In this document: positions 1 through 6,460 of the stretch, in pieces
Layout: each line of letters opens with the position of its first letter
Position numbering within the stretch: the first letter of the stretch is position 1
The notes under the pieces: generated by a model
The model's database searches: none
Told to the model about the DNA's origin: nothing
Seen by the model: only the letters and a program-made list of their open reading frames with translations
NCBI GenBank assembly: GCA_946222495.1
Contig: CAMICF010000035.1
Span: forward strand, 1 to 17,686
DNA length: 17,686 nucleotides
Origin: an uncultured Janibacter sp.
GTDB lineage: Bacteria > Actinomycetota > Actinomycetes > Actinomycetales > Dermatophilaceae
Direction: 5' to 3'
Position numbers and translations under genes: made by a program

Positions 1-252
1 GGGGACGTCGGCGCTGCCGCGGGTCGTCTGCGCGAGCTGCCCGGCACGTCCTCGGTCACGGTCAGCGGTGACCGGGTCACCGTCATCGGCGAGGACTCCG
101 ACGCCCTGGCCCGGATGCTCCTCACCGAGCTGGGCGGCAGCAACCTCGAGGTCACGACGGCCTCCCTCGACGCGGCCTTCATGGCGATCACGGGCGAGGC
201 GGCCGGAGACGGCACGACGACGGACGACACCACGACGGAGGAGACCCGATGA
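1..252 (+). CDS. ABC transporter ATP-binding protein, C-terminal fragment (runs off left edge)
   Basis: Only the last 83 codons are present, in frame 1, ending at TGA 250-252. No Walker A, signature or Walker B motif lies inside the window, so the assignment rests on the tail and the context. The tail reads as the small accessory domain common after the nucleotide-binding domain of drug/ABC-2 exporters. It has an alternating strand pattern (SVTVSGDRVTVIGED), then LEVTTASLDAAFMAITGEA, the usual end of that domain. A Thr/Asp/Glu-rich tail follows. Its stop overlaps the start of the permease gene (ATGA), so the two are translationally coupled. It would energise the permease from the cytoplasmic side. 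The exported substrate cannot be told from the sequence. Confidence 0.85.
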   Translation, partial: GDVGAAAGRLRELPGTSSVTVSGDRVTVIGEDSDALARMLLTELGGSNLEVTTASLDAAFMAITGEAAGDGTTTDDTTTEETR

Positions 253-1007
253 ACCCCACACTCGTCGGCCTGGAGCTCAAGCGCATCGGCCGGGACTACG
301 TCGGCCTCTTCTTCATCGCGGTCCTCCCCGCCTTCATGTACGTCGTCTTCGGGGCGGCGCAGACCTTCGGCAAGGAGGACATCGGCCGGGGCAACGTCAC
401 GCTCTACGTCATGATCTCGATGGCGGTCTACGGGGCCGTGACCGCGACCGTCTCCGTCGGTGGCATGGCCGCCGTGGAGCGCATGCAGGGCTGGGGGCGC
501 CAGCTCGGGCTGACCCCCCTTCGGGACACGTCCTATGTCGTGGCCAAGGCGATCGTCGCCATGGCCATCGCCTGCATCCCCATCGGCCTGATCTACGCCA
601 TCGGCGTCGCGACCGGGGCGAAGGGCGACCTGTGGGTCTGGTTCGCCACCGCCGGGATCACCCTCTTCGGGGCCTGCCTCTTCGCCCTCTACGGGCTCGT
701 CTTCGGGCTCGCCCTCAAGTCCGAGTCAGCGGTCGGCGCGGCGAGCGGGTCACTGGTGATCTTCGCCTTCCTCGGCAACATCTTCATCCCGCTCTCCGGG
801 CTCATGCTGGCCATCGCGAAGTTCACCCCGCTCTACGGGATCGTCTCCCTGGCCCGCTACCCACTGACGGAGGGGTACTCCGTCGACATGGCCGGGAAGC
901 TCTCCCACGAGCCCCTCTGGGTGCCGCTGGTTAACGTGGGCGTGTGGACGACGATCTTGGCGCTGCTCACGGTCTACCTCGTGCGGCGGGGTCGGGACCG
1001 GCAGTGA
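249..1007 (+). CDS. ABC-2 type transporter permease
   Basis: This is a 252-residue integral membrane protein with about six hydrophobic segments, near residues 17-36, 52-73, 97-120, 131-155, 163-190 and 225-247. That is the usual size and layout of the membrane half of an ABC-2 exporter. An amphipathic stretch with VERMQGWGRQLGLTPL lies between segments 2 and 3, typical of drug or lipid exporters with this architecture. The ATG at 249 has GGAGGAG (237-243) in front of it and overlaps the ATPase stop. The 3' end overlaps the histidine kinase start by 4 bp. The order ATPase, permease, kinase, regulator resembles the yvfRSTU type of operon in Bacillus, where an exporter is paired with its own two-component system. 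The substrate is unknown; antibiotic or envelope-lipid export is inference. Confidence 0.9.
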   Translation: MNPTLVGLELKRIGRDYVGLFFIAVLPAFMYVVFGAAQTFGKEDIGRGNVTLYVMISMAVYGAVTATVSVGGMAAVERMQGWGRQLGLTPLRDTSYVVAKAIVAMAIACIPIGLIYAIGVATGAKGDLWVWFATAGITLFGACLFALYGLVFGLALKSESAVGAASGSLVIFAFLGNIFIPLSGLMLAIAKFTPLYGIVSLARYPLTEGYSVDMAGKLSHEPLWVPLVNVGVWTTILALLTVYLVRRGRDRQ

Positions 1008-2119
1008 GCGACCACCCGGAGATCCCGGACCCGTGGGGCCGCCACGGCTGGCTCGTCGCCGCGGTCTGGCTCGTCTTCCTCGGCTTCCCCGCGATGGCCG
1101 TCATCCGCGTGACCGAGGACGAGTCCCCGATGGTCCGGGCGGTCTTCCTCGGGCTCATCGCCGTCTTCGGGATCATCTACGTCCTGACCTTCATGCGTGG
1201 CCAGTCCGCGATCTACTGCGGCTGGAGCCGCTCCGGGTACGCCCAGGTCTTCGGTGGCTTCGCCACCCTCGTCGCGATCATGGTCGTCCTCAGCGGACTC
1301 ATCGGGGTGCAGGTCCTCGGGATGAGCGCCTTCCTCGCGGCGCTCGCCGCGTTCGGGTTCCCCGGGCGATGGCCCCCCGTCGGTGTCGTCGGGGTGACCC
1401 TCGGCAGCGGCGTGCTGCTCGCCCTGTCCCCCGCCTTCGGCGACCTCTGGCCGCTGCTCCTCCTGCCCGCGCTCATCGGTGGTTTCGGTCTGCTCATCCG
1501 TTCGCTCACGCAGAGCGACGAGCGGCGCCAGGTCCTCCAGCGCAAGTTCGCCGTCGCCGCCGAGCGGGACCGCGTGGCCCGGGACGTCCACGACGTCCTC
1601 GGCCACTCCCTCACCGTCATCTCCCTCAAGTCCGAGCTCGCCGAGCGTCTCCTCGACCAGGACCCCGAGCGGGCGAAGGGAGAGATCCAGGACATCCGTC
1701 GTCTCACCCGGCAGTCCCTCGCCGAGGTCCGGGCCACCGTCGCCGGCCTGCGGATCGCCCGGCTCGCGGACGAGCGGGACTCCGCCGCAACAGCGCTCAG
1801 CGACGCGGGGATCGACGCCCGGCTCCCGGAGGACGGCGACATCGTCGACCCCGGCCACCGGATCACCATCGCCTGGGCCCTGCGCGAGGCCGTGACCAAT
1901 GTCGTCCGGCACAGCGGCGCCGAGCGCGTCGAGGTCAGGTGGGGACCGACCTGGCTCGTCGTCGCCGACGACGGGCGCGGGCGACGTGGACGCAAGGAGG
2001 GGTCCGGACTCACCGGCCTGCGCGAGCGCGTCCGCCAGGCGGGCGGACGCATCGACATCTCGGACGGTCTGCCGGGCGGCCACGGTACCGGCACGACCCT
2101 GACGGTGGACCTCTCGTGA
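1004..2119 (+). CDS. Membrane sensor histidine kinase, DesK/NarL family (HisKA_3)
   Basis: The start chosen is GTG 1004, which overlaps the permease stop (GTGA) and gives 371 residues; an upstream ATG at 944 lies deep inside the permease gene. Residues 15-165 carry hydrophobic segments in place of a recognisable extracellular sensor domain, so the kinase probably senses within the membrane or through the transporter. The dimerisation/phosphoacceptor region is ERDRVARDVHDVLGHSL, with the phosphorylated His at 196. The ATPase domain follows, with an N box around 295-303 (REAVTNVVRHS), a G1-like ADDGRG at 321-326, and a GSGLTGLRERV G2 motif near 333-343. It should phosphorylate the regulator encoded immediately downstream. 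The stimulus is not visible in the sequence. Confidence 0.92.
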   Translation: MSDHPEIPDPWGRHGWLVAAVWLVFLGFPAMAVIRVTEDESPMVRAVFLGLIAVFGIIYVLTFMRGQSAIYCGWSRSGYAQVFGGFATLVAIMVVLSGLIGVQVLGMSAFLAALAAFGFPGRWPPVGVVGVTLGSGVLLALSPAFGDLWPLLLLPALIGGFGLLIRSLTQSDERRQVLQRKFAVAAERDRVARDVHDVLGHSLTVISLKSELAERLLDQDPERAKGEIQDIRRLTRQSLAEVRATVAGLRIARLADERDSAATALSDAGIDARLPEDGDIVDPGHRITIAWALREAVTNVVRHSGAERVEVRWGPTWLVVADDGRGRRGRKEGSGLTGLRERVRQAGGRIDISDGLPGGHGTGTTLTVDLS

Positions 2120-2721
2120 CCACCCTGCTGCTGGCCGACGACCAGGCCCTCGTGCGCGGCGCGCTGGCCGCGCTCCTCAGCCTCGAGGAGGACCTCGAGG
2201 TCGTCGCCGAGGTCGGCTCGGGCGACGAGGTCCTCGAGGCGGCCAGGCGGACGAGGCCGGATGTCGCCGTCCTCGACGTCGAGATGCCCGGGATGGACGG
2301 GATCACCGTCGCCGCCCAGCTCGTCGAGCAGGTGCCCGGGACCCGGGTGCTCATCGTCACGACCTTCGGTCGGCCGGGCTACCTCCGCCGGGCCCTCGAG
2401 GCCGGTGCGAGCGGCTTCGTCGTCAAGGACACGCCGGCCGAGGAGCTGGCCGAGGCCGTGCGCACCGTGGCCGGGGGCGGCCGGGTCGTCGATCCCTCGC
2501 TCGCCACCGAGGTCGTCGTCGGCGGGCCCAACCCCCTCACCGACCGCGAGCGCGAGGTGCTCCGCCAGGCCCTCGACGGCAGCTCGGCCTCAACGATCGC
2601 CGGGCGGGTGCACCTGTCCCCCGGCACCGTCCGCAACCACCTCTCCTCCGCCATCGGCAAGACCGGCTCGAGCAACAAGGTCGAGGCCGCCCGGCGCGCG
2701 CAGGACCTCGGCTGGCTCTGA
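2116..2721 (+). CDS. LuxR/NarL-family response regulator
   Basis: The start is GTG 2116, overlapping the kinase stop by 4 bp, and gives 201 residues. The receiver domain (1-120) has the acidic pair D8/D9, the phosphorylatable Asp54 in AVLDVEMPGMDG, the switch Thr82/Thr83 and Lys104 in VVKD. A short linker leads to a LuxR-type helix-turn-helix from about 137 to 195 (PLTDREREVLRQALDG, then TIAGRVHLSPGTVRNHLSSA). It is the cognate partner of the kinase before it and presumably controls the ABC exporter operon; the promoter it would bind lies left of the window. Nothing is missing or unusual in the core residues. Confidence 0.95.
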   Translation: MTTLLLADDQALVRGALAALLSLEEDLEVVAEVGSGDEVLEAARRTRPDVAVLDVEMPGMDGITVAAQLVEQVPGTRVLIVTTFGRPGYLRRALEAGASGFVVKDTPAEELAEAVRTVAGGGRVVDPSLATEVVVGGPNPLTDREREVLRQALDGSSASTIAGRVHLSPGTVRNHLSSAIGKTGSSNKVEAARRAQDLGWL

Positions 2722-2796
2722 CCTCCCCTCCCGTCCTGGCTACCTGTCGGTCACAATGGGGGCGTCCGCCCGACCCCCTTCCTCCCTGGAGCACGC

Positions 2797-3885
2797 ATGC
2801 GAGCGACCCGCCCGGCCGCCGTTCTCGCTGTGCTCGTCCTGGGGTCGTCGGTGCTCATCGGGTGCAGCGACGACGGAGACGGACGGTCCGCCGACTGCTC
2901 CGCCGTCCAGACCGACTTCGACTTCGCCTCCCCCTCCCGCGAGGACGACCAGCGGTTCGAGGTCGACGGGCCGGGGTGGCTCGGCGGGGACTCCACCTTT
3001 TCGGTCCAGCTCCCGGACGGGCGCACGCTGTGGCTCTTCAGCGACTCCTTCATCGGCTCGCTGCAGGGCTCGGGGACCCCAGACCCCGGGATGACGATGA
3101 TCCACAACGCGCTCGTCACCGAGGACGAGTCCGGTCGACTGAGCACCCGCACTGCCGAGGGCCCCGAGTCCTTCTTCGCCGACCCGAGCGAGTCGAGCTA
3201 CTACTGGGTGCAGGACGCGGTGGTCGAGGGGAACGAGCTCGTCGTCTTCCTCTCGCTCACCAAGCAGGTCGGGGAGCGGGGCTTCGAGTGGGACCGAAAT
3301 GCCATCGCCCGGGTCTCGCTGCCCGACCTCAAGGTCAAGAGCATCACGGACGACGACTCCGGCGGCTCCGTCGCCTGGGGTGCCGGCGTCATGACCACGC
3401 CGACCCACACCTACGTCTACGGGATCGACGACGAGGGCGACACGAAGCACCTCCACCTCGCCCGCGCGGCGGCCGGCAACCTCACCGACCGGTCGACGTG
3501 GGAGTACCGCACCAAGGACGGCTGGTCGGACGACCCCGACGAGAGCGCCCGGCTCACCCGGGGCGTCGCCAACGAGCTGAGCGTCAGCCGCTACAAGGAC
3601 GGCTACCTCATGATCTCCTCGGACACGTCCGAGCCCTTCAGCCCGAACATCAACGCGTGGACCGCGTGCTCGCCGGAGGGCCCCTGGGAGGACCCGCAGA
3701 CGATCTACGAGACGCCCGAGTCCGAGCCCAAGGACCACTTCACGTACAACGCGCACGGCCACCCGGAGCTCTCCGAGGACGGCGAGCTGCTCATCTCCTA
3801 CAACGTCAACACGTTCAACTTCGACGAGCTCATGGGCAACCCGACGCTCTACCGGCCGAAGTTCATCACCCTCGACCTGCAGTGA
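2797..3885 (+). CDS. Secreted lipoprotein, probable beta-propeller, function unknown
   Basis: The protein has 362 residues. The N-terminus is a lipoprotein signal peptide: MRATR, a hydrophobic run, then the lipobox L-I-G-C with the lipidated Cys at 23, followed by an acidic Asp-rich tether. GGAG at 2788-2791 supports the ATG at 2797. The mature part has repeated strand-rich units such as LWLFSDSFIG, YYWVQDAVVEGNELVVFL, THTYVYGID, GYLMISSD and GELLISYNVN, each with aromatic and Asp/Asn residues. That pattern is like DUF4185/GH43-type five-bladed propellers that act on or bind glycans. This family assignment is a judgement by eye and a specific activity cannot be claimed. It stands 75 bp after the response regulator and could be its own unit or read through from it. 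Confidence 0.82.
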   Translation: MRATRPAAVLAVLVLGSSVLIGCSDDGDGRSADCSAVQTDFDFASPSREDDQRFEVDGPGWLGGDSTFSVQLPDGRTLWLFSDSFIGSLQGSGTPDPGMTMIHNALVTEDESGRLSTRTAEGPESFFADPSESSYYWVQDAVVEGNELVVFLSLTKQVGERGFEWDRNAIARVSLPDLKVKSITDDDSGGSVAWGAGVMTTPTHTYVYGIDDEGDTKHLHLARAAAGNLTDRSTWEYRTKDGWSDDPDESARLTRGVANELSVSRYKDGYLMISSDTSEPFSPNINAWTACSPEGPWEDPQTIYETPESEPKDHFTYNAHGHPELSEDGELLISYNVNTFNFDELMGNPTLYRPKFITLDLQ

Positions 3886-3888
3886 GCC

Positions 3889-4031
3889 TCAGGCAAGGTC
3901 GTCCCGCACGACCTTCTTGAGGAGCCCTCGAGGTCCGCCTCGGGGACACTCCCGGGCGCATCGAGGACGACCGCCTCCACAGCCACCGAGGCGACATTCT
4001 CGCCACCGGTCTTGATGACGTCCTTGAGCCG
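3889..4031 (-). pseudogene. Remnant of an acyl-CoA synthetase (AMP-ligase) 3' end
   Basis: Read on the minus strand from 4031, the sequence encodes RLKDVIKTGGENVASVAVEA, which is the A8-hinge segment of fatty acyl-CoA ligases; the intact ligase at 15433 has KDVIITGGENVSSIEVED at the same place. The match fades near 3945. A different reading frame then gives GLLKKVVRDDLA followed by TGA at 3891-3889, which looks like the typical end of such ligases (GKILKKVLRDELA type). The roughly 60-70 codons that should separate the two blocks are missing, and nothing recognisable as the N-terminal domain precedes it. I read it as a decayed fragment left 3' of the truncated dehydrogenase gene. The first block is convincing; the end block is weaker. 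Confidence 0.6.
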
Positions 4032-4060
4032 GGGTGCGGATGATGACGTCGCCCATGCCG

Positions 4061-4822
4061 TCAGGCGTCGAGGAAGAGGTCGAGGGCGAGGTCCTCGCCA
4101 CCGCCGTAGGGCGAGAGGTCGGTGATGCCCTCCTCCGCGAGCACCTCGTCGTCGACGAGGAAGCGGCCGGTGCACGCGCGCGGGTCGCGCACGAGGACGG
4201 CGTGGGCGGCGTCGGCCATGATCTCCGGGGTGCGGCTGCGCGCGACGACCTCCTCGCCACCGAGCAGGTTGCGCACGGCAGCCGTGGCGATCGTCGTGCG
4301 GGGCCAGAGGCTGTTGGCGGCGATGCCGTGCTCTCGCCACTCCTCGGCCAGCCCGAGCGTCACGAGGCTCATGCCGTACTTGGCGATGGTGTAGCCGAGG
4401 TGACGGCCGGCCCAGTGGGGAGCGAGGTTGATCGGCGGCGAGAGGGTCAGGACGTGGGCCGCGGACGAGCTCGTGAGGTGCGGCAGCGCCGCCTTCGCCA
4501 GGAGGAAGGCTCCCCGGGTGTTGATGTCCTGCATGAGGTCGTACTTCTTCATCGACAGGTCCGCGGTCGACGACAGGTCGATGGCGCTGGCGTTGTTGAC
4601 GACGACGTCGATACCGCCGAAGCGTGCGACGGTCCGGTCCACCGCCTCCTGCACCGACTCCTCCGACCGGACATCGCCGAGGATCGGCAGCGCCGAGCCG
4701 CCGGCCTCCTCGATGGCCGCGGCAGCCGTGTGGATGGTGCCCTCGAGCTTCGGGTGAGGCGTGTCGGTCTTGGCGACGATCGCGATGTTGGCGCCGTCCC
4801 GGGCGGCACGCTCGGCGATGGC
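4061..4822 (-). pseudogene. HSDL2-like short-chain dehydrogenase, 5' end missing
   Basis: The reading frame is intact from about 4822 down to the TGA at 4061. It closely resembles the HSDL2-like branch of short-chain dehydrogenases: AIAERAARDGANIAIVAKTD, PHPKLEGTIHTAAAAIEEAGG, the NNAS motif, a catalytic Ser in HVLTLSPP, the YTIAK active site, NSLWPRTTIATAAV and the tail FLVDDEVLAEEGITDLSPY. The first ~25 residues, which should carry the Rossmann TGASRGIG nucleotide-binding loop, are absent. Upstream of AIAE the frame runs straight into antisense of a carboxylase biotinyl domain, so the nominal GTG start at 4879 codes unrelated residues (LHLHGLEGEEGSADLDD). Without the glycine-rich loop it should not bind NAD(P). 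Substrates of this family are poorly defined, with acyl-CoA/lipid catabolism likely. Either a real deletion or an assembly chimera explains the break. Confidence 0.85.
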
Positions 4823-5005
4823 GACGTCGTCGAGGTCGGCGCTCCCCTCCTCACCCTCGAGGCCATGAAGATGGAGCACGCCGTCACCGCACCGACGGCC
4901 GGGACGGTCACCCAGCTGGCGGCCGTCATCGGCCAGCAGGTCGACCAGGGCGCCACGCTCGTCGTCGTCGACGACGCGAGCTCCGACGAAAGGATCGATG
5001 CATGA
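4820..5005 (+). pseudogene. C-terminal biotinyl-domain fragment of an acyl-CoA carboxylase alpha subunit
   Basis: From GD at 4820 the plus strand encodes GDVVEVGAPLLTLEAMKMEH, the biotin-accepting motif, with the biotinylated Lys codon at 4868-4870. It continues with APTAGTV, the second half of the biotinyl fold, and ends at TGA 5003-5005. The spacing from GD to EAMKM matches intact carboxylase subunits. The biotin carboxylase body (roughly 600 residues) is missing, because sequence left of 4820 is antisense to the dehydrogenase. The stop overlaps the ATG of the enoyl-CoA hydratase gene (ATGA), so the two genes were once translationally coupled, as in operons for branched-chain acyl-CoA or terpenoid-CoA breakdown. 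There is no start codon or promoter of its own, so it is unlikely to be made as a useful protein. Confidence 0.85.
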
Positions 5006-5793
5006 ACGCGCCCCGGACCCCCAGGGTCAGGACCGAGACCCGTGCGGGCGTCCTCACCCTCACCCTCGACTCGCCACACAACCGCAACGCCCTCTCCGAC
5101 CAGCTCGTCGGTGAGCTGCACGAGGGACTGGCCGCCGCACGTGCCGACGACGACGCCCGGTGCGTCGTCCTCACGCACACCGGGTCCACGTTCTGCGCCG
5201 GCGCGGACCTGAGCGAGGCCAGGGACACGACCGCGGACGACCCCGCCCGTGCACGCGCCGACCAGCTCGTCGACCTCCTGCGGGCGATCGTCGCCCTGCC
5301 CAAGCCCGTCATCGGGCGCGTCGACGGGCACGTGCGGGCCGGCGGTACGGGCATCGTCGGCGCGTGCGACATCGTCCTCGCGAGCGAGGCCTCGTCGTAC
5401 GCGCTCACCGAGTCCCGCCTGGGTCTCGCGGCCTCGGTGGTCTCGTTGACCCTGCTACCACGCGTGGACGCCCGTGCCGCGTCCCGGTACTTCCTCACCG
5501 GGTCGAGGTTCGACGTCGCCGAAGCCGCCCGCATCGGCCTCGTCACGCAGGCCGTGGGTGGGACGGACGAGCTCGACGAGGCACTCGACCGCGTCACCGG
5601 TGACCTCGGAGCCTGCTCGCCGCAGGGGCTGCGCGAGAGCAAGACGCTCCTCACGCACGGCATCCTCAGCCACATCGACAGCCACCGGGAGCGGGTGGCC
5701 GACCAGTCCTCACGACTCTTCGTCAGCGAGGAGGCCCTAGAGGGCATCCTCGCCTTCACGGAGAAGCGCGCCCCACGCTGGGCCCTCGGATGA
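5002..5793 (+). CDS. Enoyl-CoA hydratase/isomerase (crotonase) family protein
   Basis: The ATG at 5002 follows GAAAGGA (4988-4994) at good spacing and gives 263 residues, the normal crotonase length. The oxyanion-hole segments are visible as FCAGADLSEA (64-73) and VRAGGTGIVGACD (111-123). Where classic hydratases have the first catalytic Glu (GGGxEL), this protein has Gly (GGTGI). The second acidic position is kept as Glu137 in ALTESRLGL. A single-acid active site occurs in some crotonase subgroups, so it may act on a special enoyl-CoA such as a methylglutaconyl-type substrate; this is inference. It sits behind the carboxylase fragment and overlaps the TetR gene by 4 bp, which suggests one acyl-CoA degradation operon. 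It is intact, but may have lost its promoter through the upstream deletion. Confidence 0.9.
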   Translation: MNAPRTPRVRTETRAGVLTLTLDSPHNRNALSDQLVGELHEGLAAARADDDARCVVLTHTGSTFCAGADLSEARDTTADDPARARADQLVDLLRAIVALPKPVIGRVDGHVRAGGTGIVGACDIVLASEASSYALTESRLGLAASVVSLTLLPRVDARAASRYFLTGSRFDVAEAARIGLVTQAVGGTDELDEALDRVTGDLGACSPQGLRESKTLLTHGILSHIDSHRERVADQSSRLFVSEEALEGILAFTEKRAPRWALG

Positions 5794-6416
5794 GCACTGC
5801 GCGCCAGGCCACGTCGCCGAAGCAGGACCGGAGCCGCGCCACCCGGCAACGGTTGCTCGGATCGACCGTCAGCTGCCTCGCCGAGCACGGGTGGAGCGCG
5901 GCCACGGTCTCCGTCATCGCCGCGGACGCGGGCATCAGCCGCGGCGCGCTGCAGCATCACTTCCCCACCCGTGAAGCGTTGGTCGTCGCCGCGCTCGAGT
6001 ACATGTTCGAGGAGCGCATCGCCCTCGTGGAGCGCACCGCTCCCCCCACGGGCGTGGGCGCCGAGCGTGTCCACACCGTCGTCCGCACGCTCGTCGACAC
6101 CTACACGGGCGATCTCTTCCGCGCAGCCCTGCACGCGTGGACCGCAGCTGCCGCCGACGAGCAGGTCCGCGAGGTCATCGCCCCGCTCGAGCGGCGATTT
6201 GCCCGGGCGGTCCACGCACTCGCCGTGCGCCACCTGGGGGTGGACGACGAGGACCCCCACGTGCGCACCCTCATCCAGGCCACGCTCGACATGGGTCGTG
6301 GGCTCGCCCTGGCCGACCTGCTCACCGACGACTCGAAGCGTCGCCACCGCGTCGTCCTCGCTTGGTCCGAGCTCCTGGCCAGGGAGCTGGGCCTCGCTGA
6401 CGACCCCCAGACCTAG
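5790..6416 (+). CDS. TetR/AcrR-family transcriptional regulator
   Basis: This 208-residue protein starts at an ATG overlapping the hydratase stop. The N-terminal helix-turn-helix spans about 15-60: RSRATRQRLLGSTVSCLAEHG, then TVSVIAADAGISRGALQHHFPTREALV, the hallmark TetR DNA-binding helices. The rest is all-helical and forms the ligand-binding and dimerisation part, with no recognisable ligand motif. Its place between an enoyl-CoA hydratase and an acyl-CoA synthetase suggests it represses the catabolic genes and is released by an acyl-CoA, as for FadR/LiuR-like TetR proteins; this is inference. Regulators of this kind often bind next to their own operon promoter, which here may lie in the deleted segment. 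Confidence 0.93.
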   Translation: MSTARQATSPKQDRSRATRQRLLGSTVSCLAEHGWSAATVSVIAADAGISRGALQHHFPTREALVVAALEYMFEERIALVERTAPPTGVGAERVHTVVRTLVDTYTGDLFRAALHAWTAAAADEQVREVIAPLERRFARAVHALAVRHLGVDDEDPHVRTLIQATLDMGRGLALADLLTDDSKRRHRVVLAWSELLARELGLADDPQT

Positions 6417-6446
6417 CGCAACCCTCGTGCCCCCCCCACCCATCAC

Positions 6447-6451
6447 AGGAG
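6447..6451 (+). promoter_or_regulatory. Ribosome binding site deciding the ligase start
   Basis: AGGAG lies directly against an ATG at 6452 but 9 bases before the ATG at 6461. The second spacing is the workable one, so translation most likely begins at 6461 (MSTDTTHP). Confidence 0.65.
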
Positions 6452-6460
6452 ATGGTCCTC

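Noticed and set aside
2722..2796. Promoter for the lipoprotein (CACAAT at 2752-2757)
   Set aside because: The hexamer is a poor match with no partner -35, so it could not be supported.
4034..4816. Plus-strand open frame upstream of the biotinyl domain as a real fusion partner
   Set aside because: This part is antisense to well-conserved dehydrogenase sequence; only the part from about 4820 is carboxylase-like.
4823..4879. GTG 4879 as the true dehydrogenase start
   Set aside because: The residues encoded are the antisense of the biotinyl motif and replace the nucleotide-binding loop, so the frame is open by chance.
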